Positions 36,570 to 45,106 are shown, counted from the first letter of the stretch. The stretch is 64,000 nucleotides of DNA from an uncultured SAR86 cluster bacterium (GCA_902540995.1 CACBOY010000002.1:52277-116276), one strand, 5' to 3'. The notes: generated by a model from the letters alone, not told the origin. Numbers and translations: made by a program.

Positions 36570-37467
36570 AATCCCAGATACTTTTTATCAGATTAGGAAT
36601 CTTAGAGAGAGGATAGGGGCATCTGAAGGAGATGAATCTTTTTTAGAAAAAATGGATCCTCTTGAAGAAATTGTAATTAAACTTGAAGAAGGAGAAATTC
36701 AAGTTGAAAGAAATGAAATTGTTTCTCATGGTCCTTTTTTATTATTTAAAGGTGAGATTCTTGCAATTCTATATATCTATGATTATCGAGCTACTCAAGA
36801 AGATCTATTAAGTGAATCTGTTGATAAAAAAGCACCAAAATTTCACTTTTCATGGTGTAGAACTCTTCAAGAAATGGATAAGAAGGGCAAATTTGCCAGG
36901 TATATTTTCTCAAGGAAGAAAGTAAATCGATTCAAGGTTCAGGCTACAGAACGAGACCCAATTATGATTAGAAAACTTGGAGAGCATCATGAGATGGAAG
37001 ATGTTTTGCTTTATGCATGTAAAAATTGTCTTAATGAAACAGGCTATAAAGGTTATAGCAAAGATTTATCTGCTCAAGAAAAGAATGAGAAAGTTAAGTC
37101 TTTCAAAATTGACGAATTTTTATCTGAGAATGAAGCCACAGTAATGACTTCTAAATTTTATTTAGAATCACAAAGAGTAAAATTTTCTGATGAAACGGTT
37201 CAACCAATGATTTATTCAAATGACTTTCCAGAGATTTCAAGAAAATTAAGAGAAGAACACTCTTGGACATGCTCAAAATGTAAGGTAGACATGTCTAATA
37301 TGAGAGCAGGCTTACATACCCATCATAGAAATGGAGTTAAAAATGATAATTCTAGAAACAATTTACAAGTCTTATGCGCACTATGTCATCAAAGCATTGA
37401 TGAATTTCATAAAAATATGCACGTCTCAAGAAAAATCTCTAATTTCATTATATCTAATAGGCCATAG
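36559..37467 (+). CDS. zorE: ZorE-like HNH endonuclease
   Basis: 302 residues, cytoplasmic. The C-terminal HNH zinc-finger nuclease has Cys238/Cys241 (CSKCK), His255-His256 (HTHHRNG), Asn268 (SRNNLQ), Cys273/Cys276 and His277 (CALCHQ). A second CxxC (Cys154/Cys157, YACKNC) lies in the middle region. The N-terminal ~230 residues match nothing I recognise. Overlap with the zorB-like gene links it to the membrane complex; HNH nuclease plus ZorAB defines Zorya type II. A restriction-type HNH in an unrelated envelope operon is the alternative. Confidence 0.72.
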   Translation: MKLKIPDTFYQIRNLRERIGASEGDESFLEKMDPLEEIVIKLEEGEIQVERNEIVSHGPFLLFKGEILAILYIYDYRATQEDLLSESVDKKAPKFHFSWCRTLQEMDKKGKFARYIFSRKKVNRFKVQATERDPIMIRKLGEHHEMEDVLLYACKNCLNETGYKGYSKDLSAQEKNEKVKSFKIDEFLSENEATVMTSKFYLESQRVKFSDETVQPMIYSNDFPEISRKLREEHSWTCSKCKVDMSNMRAGLHTHHRNGVKNDNSRNNLQVLCALCHQSIDEFHKNMHVSRKISNFIISNRP

Positions 37468-37481
37468 CTAAATAAAAAATT

Positions 37482-38612
37482 ATGAAAAACATTTTATTGA
37501 AAGGGACAAGTTTTGTTTTAAAAAACTCTCAAAAATTGTTAGCTGGAGCGATTAAGACTTCTCCTGCAATAGTCTCGGGCTTTTATGATTTTTCTAAAGA
37601 AACATTAAGCGATTCATATTTCGCTATTAGGGGAAAAAAAATAAAAAAAAATTTAATCCAAAAATTGGATGAACAAAATACTGAATTTAACTTTAAAAAA
37701 TTAAAATTTAAAAATGACTATCCTCTAGCTGATGCATGTATTTTATCAGGCTTTACAGCCTATGAGATGAGCTCATCTGGCATTCCTTCAGATGTTAGTA
37801 AAGCTTATGAATTAGCTTTTCCTAATTTAGCAAAAGAAACCAACTTTTTAGATTCTTGGAATAGTTTTGATGATTATGAATCCCGTCTTGGTTTTATAAG
37901 TGCGATTAAAGGCAAATTATTTGAAGTAAAGTACCTTGATCATTTAAATAATAATTTAGAAGCTGGCTACAAAGCTGAATTAGCTGAAGTACCTACTCAA
38001 GCAGGATGGGACATAAAAATATCTGGTCCTGATAACGAGATTTCTGAGCTTCTTCAATTGAAAGCATCGACATCTTTAGATTATGTAAAGACTGCTATTG
38101 AGACTTATCCTGAAATAGACGTAATTACACTTTCTGATTTGGAAGGCCAACTATCAAGTATCAACAACGTAGACAAAATTTCAGCTTCCTCAATATCTAA
38201 CCAAGGATTAGAAGAAAATATTTCTTCAGCGACTGACAATGACTTAGGAATTCTTGGTTTAGCTCCCCTAATTAGTGTCGCTTACATTGTATTTAGTGGT
38301 TACAAAGAAAAGGATATAAGCGAATTCAAAAAACAACAAAAAATTGTAAAACGATTTTCAAACTTATCTTTAAATACTGCAATCATTGGAATTACAGGGC
38401 CAATAGTTGGAATTTCTCTAGTTCTTGGTAGAGAACTTTTGTTCAGACATGCTAGAAAAGATAAGGAAATTATAAAATACTTAAAAAATCAAATAAAAAA
38501 AAATAAAGAAACCCAAAATTTTTGGAAAAAAAGAGTATCTCGAAGAACCTTCCTAAAAGGCCTAGTCGCGGCCTCATCTTTGATAATTTTGAAACCAAAA
38601 TATCGTGGATGA
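37482..38612 (+). CDS. Unknown protein: possible PD-(D/E)xK-like core, two membrane segments, Tat-like motif at C-terminus
   Basis: 376 residues, no recognised family. The middle has KGKLFEVKYLDHLNNNLEA, AGWDIKISGPDNEI and ELLQLKAS; Glu148, Asp177 and Gln192-x-Lys194 are spaced like the E..D..(E/Q)xK residues of PD-(D/E)xK nucleases (inference). Hydrophobic segments lie at about 255-273 and 297-317. Residues 353-369 read SRRTFLKGLVAASSLII, a near-perfect twin-arginine signal that belongs at an N-terminus, yet only seven residues remain before the stop. It follows the zorE-like gene by 14 nt on the same strand and may be a fourth gene of that cassette. The end overlaps a small partial gene at 38605. 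Confidence 0.6.
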   Translation: MKNILLKGTSFVLKNSQKLLAGAIKTSPAIVSGFYDFSKETLSDSYFAIRGKKIKKNLIQKLDEQNTEFNFKKLKFKNDYPLADACILSGFTAYEMSSSGIPSDVSKAYELAFPNLAKETNFLDSWNSFDDYESRLGFISAIKGKLFEVKYLDHLNNNLEAGYKAELAEVPTQAGWDIKISGPDNEISELLQLKASTSLDYVKTAIETYPEIDVITLSDLEGQLSSINNVDKISASSISNQGLEENISSATDNDLGILGLAPLISVAYIVFSGYKEKDISEFKKQQKIVKRFSNLSLNTAIIGITGPIVGISLVLGRELLFRHARKDKEIIKYLKNQIKKNKETQNFWKKRVSRRTFLKGLVAASSLIILKPKYRG

Positions 38613-38721
38613 GAAAGATTTAGATGTATTCAGATTTATAATCTATCTGAAATATAAGGCCGATAATCAGGGAGTTCCTTTAGCTTCAGATGAAAGTTTT
38701 ATTATGGAATCCTTATACTAA
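38605..38721 (+). pseudogene. Truncated copy of the 39574 small-protein gene
   Basis: GTG 38605 to TAA 38721 gives 38 residues. Positions 38659-38712 match 39628-39681 at 47 of 54 bases, both coding ADxQGVPLAxDExFIMES, and upstream RFIIYLKYKAD parallels RFLNYLKHRAD of the other copy. The copy stops right after the shared block, lacking about 40 C-terminal residues. It may be a broken duplicate or a short functional paralogue. The two copies flank the GST-like gene. Confidence 0.6.
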
Positions 38722-38735
38722 AAATAAAAAATGTC

Positions 38736-39557
38736 ATGGATGCAAAAATATATGGTCACAATCATTCTCCCTGGGTTCAAGCAGTATTATTAGGGTTACA
38801 TGAAAAGAAAATAAAATATACCTTGTATCAAACACCGCCATTTGAAATATTTAAAATCTGGGGTGTTTATATGCCAGCTGCTGCTTTAGATGGAAATTCT
38901 TGGGAAGTTGAGTCTTCAAAAATATTAAAAAAAATTGGATTCAATAAAGTTTCTGAACAAGATATCCGAGCTGCTCAGGATGCATGGAAGGGCGTCTTAC
39001 ACCGCCCTGATAATCCCTTTAAATTTTTTTCAGCATGGGCTCACGCTTGTGACTTGAACTTACCATTTGTAAAAAGCTTGATAAATAGCTTTCTTTTAAG
39101 TTTTACATGTTTTTACATGTTCCTTCTTATAAATATCATAAAAGTTAGATTTAATATGAAAGATCCTGAAAATTTCGGAGATCAATATCTTTTTTGGGAA
39201 AATGAGCTTCTTGAATCCGATGGTTCTTTCATTGACGGTCTTAATCCTGGTACAAGAGACTTCTTACTTTTTGGCGTAGTTCAGTGCCATTCAAGTCTTC
39301 CTGTTCCTGCTCTCAAAGCCCTGCAAAACGACGAAAGACTCCTCAACTTGAGAACTTGGATACATAAGATGCATGAAAGGTTTGAAGATTATCCTCATCT
39401 TTATTCAGGGGAATTTTTTGAGCCAAATTTACCACTTCCGAAGTCTTCAAGTTTTTTACAAAGAATTTTCTTTTATTTTGGAATAATAATTATGTTCCTT
39501 GCTTTTCCTATAACATTGCCACTTGCTTTATTTTTAATGAAAAAAGCTCCAAGATAA
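38736..39557 (+). CDS. Glutathione S-transferase-like protein with C-terminal membrane segments
   Basis: 273 residues. The N-terminus (MDAKIYGHNHSPWVQAVLLG, then HEKKIKYTLYQTPPF) is thioredoxin-fold, GST-like; Ser12-Pro13 sits where GSTs hold the glutathione-activating residue. The rest is a divergent helical domain (ENFGDQYLFWENELLESDG resembles GST C-domain text), with hydrophobic stretches at about 118-137 and 246-267, so it may be membrane-attached. Enzyme activity is not certain. It is the third gene after the zor-like cassette, with its own ATG and A-rich leader. Confidence 0.65.
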   Translation: MDAKIYGHNHSPWVQAVLLGLHEKKIKYTLYQTPPFEIFKIWGVYMPAAALDGNSWEVESSKILKKIGFNKVSEQDIRAAQDAWKGVLHRPDNPFKFFSAWAHACDLNLPFVKSLINSFLLSFTCFYMFLLINIIKVRFNMKDPENFGDQYLFWENELLESDGSFIDGLNPGTRDFLLFGVVQCHSSLPVPALKALQNDERLLNLRTWIHKMHERFEDYPHLYSGEFFEPNLPLPKSSSFLQRIFFYFGIIIMFLAFPITLPLALFLMKKAPR

Positions 39558-39573
39558 TTTGTAAAAGTTAAAA

Positions 39574-39804
39574 ATGAATAAAGAAAATTTTGAACCAATA
39601 AGATTTCTTAATTATTTAAAACACAGAGCAGATCATCAGGGAGTTCCTTTAGCTTTGGATGAGGGTTTTATTATGGAATCTTTTCATGTTGGGGTAAGGT
39701 ATTTTTTTGGAGTTACTATTGACGATAAGGGAATGCCAATTCACGATAGAGAACAGCCTTACGAAGGTTTTTTAGAAGAGTGGATTGAAAGGAGTATTAA
39801 CTGA
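39574..39804 (+). CDS. Small protein of unknown function (intact copy of the duplicated pair)
   Basis: 76 residues, acidic, soluble, no signal or membrane segment. Sequence features: RFLNYLKHRADHQGVPLALD, GVRYFFGVTIDDKGMP and EGFLEEWIERS. I recognise no family. A truncated relative lies at 38605. It overlaps a 41-residue membrane peptide gene by TGATG, so both are likely translated together. Confidence 0.6.
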   Translation: MNKENFEPIRFLNYLKHRADHQGVPLALDEGFIMESFHVGVRYFFGVTIDDKGMPIHDREQPYEGFLEEWIERSIN

Positions 39805-39929
39805 TGAATAAAACTTTGATATTTATAATTTTAGTTTTAGTTTTTGGAGGAGCTTTTCTCTACAATTTTTATCATACTCAGTTGGAAAAAATGCAACATT
39901 CAGTTGAGCACATGATCCATCGACATTAA
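39804..39929 (+). CDS. 41-residue single-pass membrane peptide
   Basis: ATG 39804 overlaps the stop of the 39574 gene (TGATG); the frame ends at TAA 39927-39929, exactly abutting the convergent mdh stop. The sequence begins MNKTLIFIILVLVFGGAFLY, a clean membrane segment, then a short His-rich tail (HTQLEKMQHSVEHMIHRH). Translational coupling and the fit between two genes favour a real gene; function unknown. Too small for most gene finders. Confidence 0.55.
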   Translation: MNKTLIFIILVLVFGGAFLYNFYHTQLEKMQHSVEHMIHRH

Positions 39930-40925
39930 TCAAAGTAAATCTTTTATATCGTTTTTCTCATCCAGAAGCTCCTGTGTGGTCAAATCGATTTTTTCCTGAG
40001 CATACTCGCTTATTGGTAAATCTTGGACAATTGATACCTTTCCATTGGCATCTGCTTTCAAAGGAAAGCCAAAGATTAAACCTTCTGGAACATTGTAACT
40101 ACCGTCACTTAAAACTGCCGCACTAAACCAGTCATCTGCTGGAGTTTCTGAAAGTGTTGCCTTTACTGTATCAATAGCAGCATTAGCCGCAGACGTTGCA
40201 GATGAAGCTCCTCTGGCATCGATAATAGCTTTTCCACGTTGTTGAACAATTCTGAGAAAATCACTCTCAATCCAATTTTGATCATTGATCCAGCCGCTAG
40301 CTGATTCGCCTTTGATCTCTGCATTGTCCAGATCAGGATACATAGTTGGACTATGATTTCCCCATATAGTCATTTTCTTAATATCAGAAATCTCTAAATT
40401 GCATTTGTTTGCTACCTGAGCTTTAGCTCTGTTGGCGTCTAAGGCAGTCATTGCCATCCACGTTTGAGACTCATTTTTGCTATGCATACAGCCAATTAAA
40501 GCATTAGTGTTTGCCGGGTTCCCAACAACAAGCATTTTTGCATCTGCTTTGGCGTTTTCTCCTAGAGCTTTTCCTTGTTCAGTAAAAATACCGCCATTTA
40601 TTTTTAATAAGTCTGCGCGCTCTTCAATTTTTTTTCCATTGATAGTGATACCTCTTGGAATGCTACCAACTAAAAGAGCCCAATCTACATCACCTGAAGC
40701 TTCATTCATATCAGAAAAGTTTTTTACAGTCCCTAGGGTATTAAAACCACAATCTTCTAATTCCATACGAGAGCCTTCAAGCCTGGATACAACTTGAGGT
40801 ACTTCAACGAGGTTCAAATTAACTTTCAAATCCGGCCCAAAAGTTTCACCACTAGCTAATCTAGTCAGTAAGGCATATCCGATTTGACCGGCAGCTCCGG
40901 TGACTAAAACATTTACTTCTTTCAT
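39930..40925 (-). CDS. mdh: Malate dehydrogenase
   Basis: 331 residues, the longer proteobacterial/cytosolic-type MDH: NAD motif VTGAAGQIGYALLTRLASG, VVGNPANTNALI, MTALDANRAKAQVA and the catalytic His in IWGNHSPTMYPD. It oxidises malate to oxaloacetate in the TCA cycle. The mobile substrate loop reads VGSIPRGITINGKKIEERADLL instead of the usual GARPRxPGMxRxDLL: two arginines are kept but the loop is several residues longer. It follows the thiolase-like gene on the minus strand by 10 nt. Confidence 0.93.
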   Translation of the reverse strand: MKEVNVLVTGAAGQIGYALLTRLASGETFGPDLKVNLNLVEVPQVVSRLEGSRMELEDCGFNTLGTVKNFSDMNEASGDVDWALLVGSIPRGITINGKKIEERADLLKINGGIFTEQGKALGENAKADAKMLVVGNPANTNALIGCMHSKNESQTWMAMTALDANRAKAQVANKCNLEISDIKKMTIWGNHSPTMYPDLDNAEIKGESASGWINDQNWIESDFLRIVQQRGKAIIDARGASSATSAANAAIDTVKATLSETPADDWFSAAVLSDGSYNVPEGLIFGFPLKADANGKVSIVQDLPISEYAQEKIDLTTQELLDEKNDIKDLL

Positions 40926-40935
40926 ATATCTTTCC

Positions 40936-42477
40936 TTAAATTAAGTTAAAAATATTCTTTCCTTCTTTTTGAGAAACGGATACTTTGGCATCCAACATCT
41001 CATTTTTAATCATTTTATTTAGAAGAATCTCATCTTTTTCGCTATTAGCAATAAATCTAGTTCCATCATCTAGGGTTCCTATTATTAAAGCAAATTCTAA
41101 ACCTTTTCTCCCATTGATAACGGTATAAGTATCTATCTTTCCATTTCCTGAAGGCGTTTCCGTAAAATTTTGAATGGCTTTTGAATTGATATCTTTTTGG
41201 ACAGAACTGTTATTTATTTTTTTAAAAGGTTTGGCTGGGATTGTCGACATGACAAGAGCTGCGTGTTTGGTGATAAACCATGAATTTGCAGTAAGCAGTC
41301 CATAAGTTTGAGGTTTTTTTCTGAGCTGTCTTACCATTTCTGTGGTTGAAAACATCGTGTATGAATTTCCAGGGCCTCCAAAGTAGGGTAAACCTCCTGT
41401 AACCGTTAAATCTTTTTTTTCTTCCGGAATACCCAATTCTTTTTTTGCAATTTGTACTGCTGAAGGGAAACAAGAATACAAATCAAAGTGTTTTATGTCG
41501 GATAGAGATATATCAGCTTGATCCAAAGATTGATTAACACAAGTTTTGATTGCAGGGGAAGAATGAAAATCAGGTCGTTCAGTAACGTTCCAAATATCAT
41601 TGAGAATAGAGCAACCATGAACATAGACTCTTTTGGTTTCTGCAACGTTTAGTTCATCGGCTTTACTTTGAGACATCAAGATAAAAGCAGATGCCATATT
41701 TACTCGAATGACTGAATTTAAATATTTTGTATAAGGGAAACCAACCATTCGATTGTTTGACGTTTCTTCTGCGATCTCGGTTGCACTTCGATAGGAAGGA
41801 AACCAAGAATAAGGATTTTTGGATGCAATTTTACTGAATTCGCTGAATAAGGCACTACATTCATCAAGATGAGTAGCCGCTGTTTTTTTTTCTTCTTTTC
41901 TCAATGCTTGAGCAAAAAGAGGGTATACGTTAGTTGGCAAGTCCATTCCATGTAACTTTTCATGATCTGAAAAACCAATATCATTATTACCTATCATCTC
42001 TGGCGAACCTCCTGGCTCATCTAACCAATCCAATGACATGCCAGCTTTTAATTTAGCTATCATTGTTTGAAGAGCTTCACCACCACTAAGCAAAGCGCAA
42101 TCTGTTTCTCCAGTGGAAATTTTAACTAGAGCATCCTCCAACAATACTTGAGGGCTGTTACCACCCATCGGCGCATATACTTCATTTTTTGCTGAGATAT
42201 TTAGTTTATTGGCAAGAGTTCTTGGAAAATTTGAATATTGAAAGTTTGATTGGTTGGTTGCGGTAAGAAAATCTACAGTAAATCTAACTACGCCCACATA
42301 ATCAATGTGCTTACTCAACTCTTTGATACCAGAGTCTTGAATCGCATGCTCACAGGCTTCTGCAAGAAGCTCTTGAGGGTTTAGCCCATCTTCTTTGGAT
42401 CTATCAACTAAGTCACCGACACCAACGATGACAGGAGCTCTTTTATCAATTTTTTTATTTTGCTTACGTTCTGACAA
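40936..42477 (-). CDS. Acetyl-CoA acetyltransferase-like (thiolase superfamily, SCP-x-like) protein
   Basis: 513 residues. Thiolase fold: APVIVGVGDLVDRSK at the start, APMGGNSPQVLLEDALVKIS, LLSGGEALQT, HFDLYSCFPSAVQIAKKELG and TGGLPYFGGPGNSYTMF. In place of the classical nucleophilic cysteine the sequence has GGNSPQ, a feature of a Cys-poor acyltransferase clade next to SCP-x-like proteins, so true thiolytic activity is doubtful. It likely acts in lipid or acyl-CoA metabolism. Divergent from the SDR gene at 42536. Confidence 0.85.
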   Translation of the reverse strand: MSERKQNKKIDKRAPVIVGVGDLVDRSKEDGLNPQELLAEACEHAIQDSGIKELSKHIDYVGVVRFTVDFLTATNQSNFQYSNFPRTLANKLNISAKNEVYAPMGGNSPQVLLEDALVKISTGETDCALLSGGEALQTMIAKLKAGMSLDWLDEPGGSPEMIGNNDIGFSDHEKLHGMDLPTNVYPLFAQALRKEEKKTAATHLDECSALFSEFSKIASKNPYSWFPSYRSATEIAEETSNNRMVGFPYTKYLNSVIRVNMASAFILMSQSKADELNVAETKRVYVHGCSILNDIWNVTERPDFHSSPAIKTCVNQSLDQADISLSDIKHFDLYSCFPSAVQIAKKELGIPEEKKDLTVTGGLPYFGGPGNSYTMFSTTEMVRQLRKKPQTYGLLTANSWFITKHAALVMSTIPAKPFKKINNSSVQKDINSKAIQNFTETPSGNGKIDTYTVINGRKGLEFALIIGTLDDGTRFIANSEKDEILLNKMIKNEMLDAKVSVSQKEGKNIFNLI

Positions 42478-42535
42478 GATGTAATATTACCGACTTGAAT
42501 TAATCAAACGCATATTAAATAACAAGGAGAACTAA

Positions 42536-43444
42536 ATGACTATTAATTTTGATGGAAAAGTTGCCATTGTAACTGGAGCTGGTGGTGGATTAGGAAGATG
42601 TCACGCTTTAGATTTAGCAAAGAGAGGGGCTAAGGTTGTTGTAAACGATCTTGGTGGAAACGTAGATGGTTCTGATGATGGTTCTTTATCGGCAGCAGAA
42701 AAAGTTGTAGAAGAAATTAAAGCAGCTGGTGGAGAAGCTATGGCGAATGGAGCAAGTGTTACTGATGTTGCTCAAGTCGAGGAAATGGTTAAACAAACTA
42801 TGGATGCTTACGGCAGAATAGATATCTTAATTAATAATGCCGGAATCCTAAGAGATAAATCTTTTTCAAAAGTTACTGATGAAGATTTTCGTATGGTCTT
42901 AGAAGTTCATTTAATGGGAACTGTGAACTGTACAAAGGCAGTTTGGGAAATTATGAAAGAACAAAATTACGGCAGAATTGTTGTGACTTCATCTTCTAGC
43001 GGTTTGTACGGAAATTTTGGCCAAACAAATTACGGTGCAGCAAAAATGGGAGTGGTTGGCTTAATAAATACCCTTAAACTAGAAGGCGCTAAGTACAATA
43101 TTAAATGTAATGCTCTTGCTCCTGTAGCAGGAACTCGAATGACTGAAGATTTAATGCCTGGAGAAGTTTTAGATCAGATTCAACCTGATCACGTAACTCC
43201 AGCAGTAACTTATATGGTCTCTGAAGATGCACCGACAGGAGTCATCATGTCAGCGGGTGCTGGAGTTTTTGCAAGAGTTTTTGTTCATGAAACTATGGGT
43301 GTCAACTTAGGTACTGGTGAAGACATGACTGCAGAAAACATTGCAGAGAAATGGGATGAAATCTCTGATATGAAAGACGCAAGACCTTGTTACCAGGGCG
43401 GTGAACAATCACAAAAAATCTTTGAATTGATAATGAAAGGTTAA
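42536..43444 (+). CDS. SDR family 3-hydroxyacyl-CoA dehydrogenase-like protein (MFE-2 type)
   Basis: 302 residues. Classical SDR: VAIVTGAGGGLGRCHALDLA, NDLGGNVDGS, LINNAGILRDKSF, and the catalytic Ser/Tyr/Lys set in VTSSSSGLYGNFGQTNYGAAK. The DLGGNVDGSDDG and KSF segments and the ~300-residue length match the dehydrogenase part of peroxisomal multifunctional enzyme 2. A strong AAGGAG site (42524-42529) precedes ATG by 6 nt. Divergent from the thiolase-like gene, with which it may work in beta-oxidation-like steps. Confidence 0.87.
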   Translation: MTINFDGKVAIVTGAGGGLGRCHALDLAKRGAKVVVNDLGGNVDGSDDGSLSAAEKVVEEIKAAGGEAMANGASVTDVAQVEEMVKQTMDAYGRIDILINNAGILRDKSFSKVTDEDFRMVLEVHLMGTVNCTKAVWEIMKEQNYGRIVVTSSSSGLYGNFGQTNYGAAKMGVVGLINTLKLEGAKYNIKCNALAPVAGTRMTEDLMPGEVLDQIQPDHVTPAVTYMVSEDAPTGVIMSAGAGVFARVFVHETMGVNLGTGEDMTAENIAEKWDEISDMKDARPCYQGGEQSQKIFELIMKG

Positions 43445-44355
43445 GGCTCACCAGCCCTTTCAAAATCAACTTCAACTTTATAAATCTCTCCAGTTTTGTT
43501 TTCTTTGCAAAACTGGGGATTTGAAGATTCAGCGGTCAAAATATAAAGTTCTTTTTCGTCTTTGCCGCCTAACATACATGCATAAGCAGGCTGAGGAGTT
43601 GCAATTCGATCGGTAATTTTTCCTCCTTTCTTATATCTAATCACCTCCGCAGTCGTCGGAGAAGCAACCCAAATTCCATTATCTGAATCCAAACATATGC
43701 CATCCGGTACAGGAAAAGGTGTGCTGTTTGATTCTTTTAGAGGAATATTTAGAAATCTAATGATGCTTGTGATAATTTTATAGTGAAGGGGCATGACTCT
43801 CGCCCAGATGGTTTTTTTAGACAATTCACCAGACTCATTAATTTGAAAGGAAGTTAAATTTCCTCCAAACGTCTCTCCCACGATCAATTCTTTACCATCT
43901 GGTGAAATAACAGTTCCATTTGGAAAGAGTAGGCCATCAGCGCATATTTTTGTCTCTCCTTCTTGTGTCACAGAAATCAAGCAAGTTTTATGAATCTTGC
44001 CTTCAACACTGTCTGTCCCAAAGTTCCCTACATAAGCGGTTCCATCTTTAGCAACGACCATATCGTTACATTGATAAGGAGTAAGATGTGACATGTCGGC
44101 ATGAATCGAAAGCTTTCCGTCTTTAAGTTTCATGAGTTTTCGATCAAGCATAGAGACGATAATCAAACTTCCATCCGGCAACCATCCAAGCCCTGAGGGT
44201 TGTTCTGGTATTTCTGCGAGAGTAGACAAATTTCCATCAGCATCAAGATTGTGGACTTTATAGCCATGCATATCTGAAAACCATAACTTATTTTCATGCC
44301 ATCTTGGACCTTCCAAAAAATGAAAACCCTCTGCAACTTTTATTAAATTATCCAT
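43441..44355 (-). CDS. SMP-30/gluconolactonase family protein
   Basis: 304 residues, six-bladed beta-propeller: FLEGPRWHENKLWFSDMHGY at the N-terminus (metal-binding Glu), ILNM-like YQCNDMVVAKDGTAYVGNFG and PFPVPDGICLDSDNGIWVAS, with Asn/Asp ligands. The family hydrolyses lactones; substrate here is unknown. It is the last gene of the nrdA-nrdB-GDPD run, overlapping GDPD by 8 nt, and converges on the SDR gene with a 4-nt overlap. Confidence 0.88.
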   Translation of the reverse strand: MDNLIKVAEGFHFLEGPRWHENKLWFSDMHGYKVHNLDADGNLSTLAEIPEQPSGLGWLPDGSLIIVSMLDRKLMKLKDGKLSIHADMSHLTPYQCNDMVVAKDGTAYVGNFGTDSVEGKIHKTCLISVTQEGETKICADGLLFPNGTVISPDGKELIVGETFGGNLTSFQINESGELSKKTIWARVMPLHYKIITSIIRFLNIPLKESNSTPFPVPDGICLDSDNGIWVASPTTAEVIRYKKGGKITDRIATPQPAYACMLGGKDEKELYILTAESSNPQFCKENKTGEIYKVEVDFERAGEP

Positions 44356-45106
44356 TTCTTTTTTCTTTTATTACTTTCATCAATTTTTTGGGATTATCAG
44401 TGATAATTGCATCCACACCAAGCTCTATTAAATCACGCATATACTTCTTATTATTCACTGTCCAGGTGATGCAGTACTTCCCTTCCTCCTTGAATTTTTT
44501 TATCAAATTCATACTTTTTTTTGAATCAATATGCTGACTTATACCAAACGATTTACTTTTTTCTAAAAAAGAGCTTATCTTCTTATAATCGTAATCAAAA
44601 AAAGCAGGGATAATGCTAAGCGTTGCAGGGATATCAAATCTCTTGATTAAGCTCTTCACTACGTTTGGGTAAAAACCTAAAAAATGAGTATTCAATTTTG
44701 AAATAACGCCGGTTTCAACCATGTCATTCAACTCATTAAGACTAATTTTACTTGGCTTTATTTCAACAAAAATTTTTGATTTATCCGGCTTACAATCAAA
44801 CACTTCTTTTAGTAAAGGTATGTATGTATTTGCAAACTTTTTTGAACGAAAGCTTCCTACGTCTACAGTTTTTAAAGCAGAGAGAGTTTCTTGTGAGATT
44901 GTATATTCACTTTCACTGACTCTTGCAAGACTATCATCGTGAATACAGATCAATCGTTTGTCTTTTGTTTCTCTGACATCAAGCTCGACAGCATCAACTC
45001 CTTGTTCCCAAGCTTTGATGTATGCTGGAAGTGTATTTTCGGGAGCTTCCATCGAAGCTCCACGATGCGCAACTATTAAAGGATAGTTCTTTTTTTTTAG
45101 TCCCAA
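44348..45106 (-). CDS. Glycerophosphodiester phosphodiesterase
   Basis: 252 residues, TIM-barrel [22 protein letters not shown] with catalytic His/Arg/Glu, [21 protein letters not shown] (Glu, Asp, His) and IFVEIKP. The cytoplasmic form (no signal peptide) hydrolyses glycerophosphodiesters to glycerol-3-phosphate and an alcohol. Overlaps the nrdB end by 10 nt. glpK at 49336 could feed the same glycerol-3-phosphate pool, but lies in a different transcript. Confidence 0.9.
   Translation of the reverse strand: MGLKKKNYPLIVAHRGASMEAPENTLPAYIKAWEQGVDAVELDVRETKDKRLICIHDDSLARVSESEYTISQETLSALKTVDVGSFRSKKFANTYIPLLKEVFDCKPDKSKIFVEIKPSKISLNELNDMVETGVISKLNTHFLGFYPNVVKSLIKRFDIPATLSIIPAFFDYDYKKISSFLEKSKSFGISQHIDSKKSMNLIKKFKEEGKYCITWTVNNKKYMRDLIELGVDAIITDNPKKLMKVIKEKRNG

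Noticed and set aside
39102..39121. Short direct repeat TTTTACATG within the GST-like gene
   Set aside because: Only two copies of about 10 bases in a hydrophobic coding stretch; explained by Phe/Tyr/Met codons.
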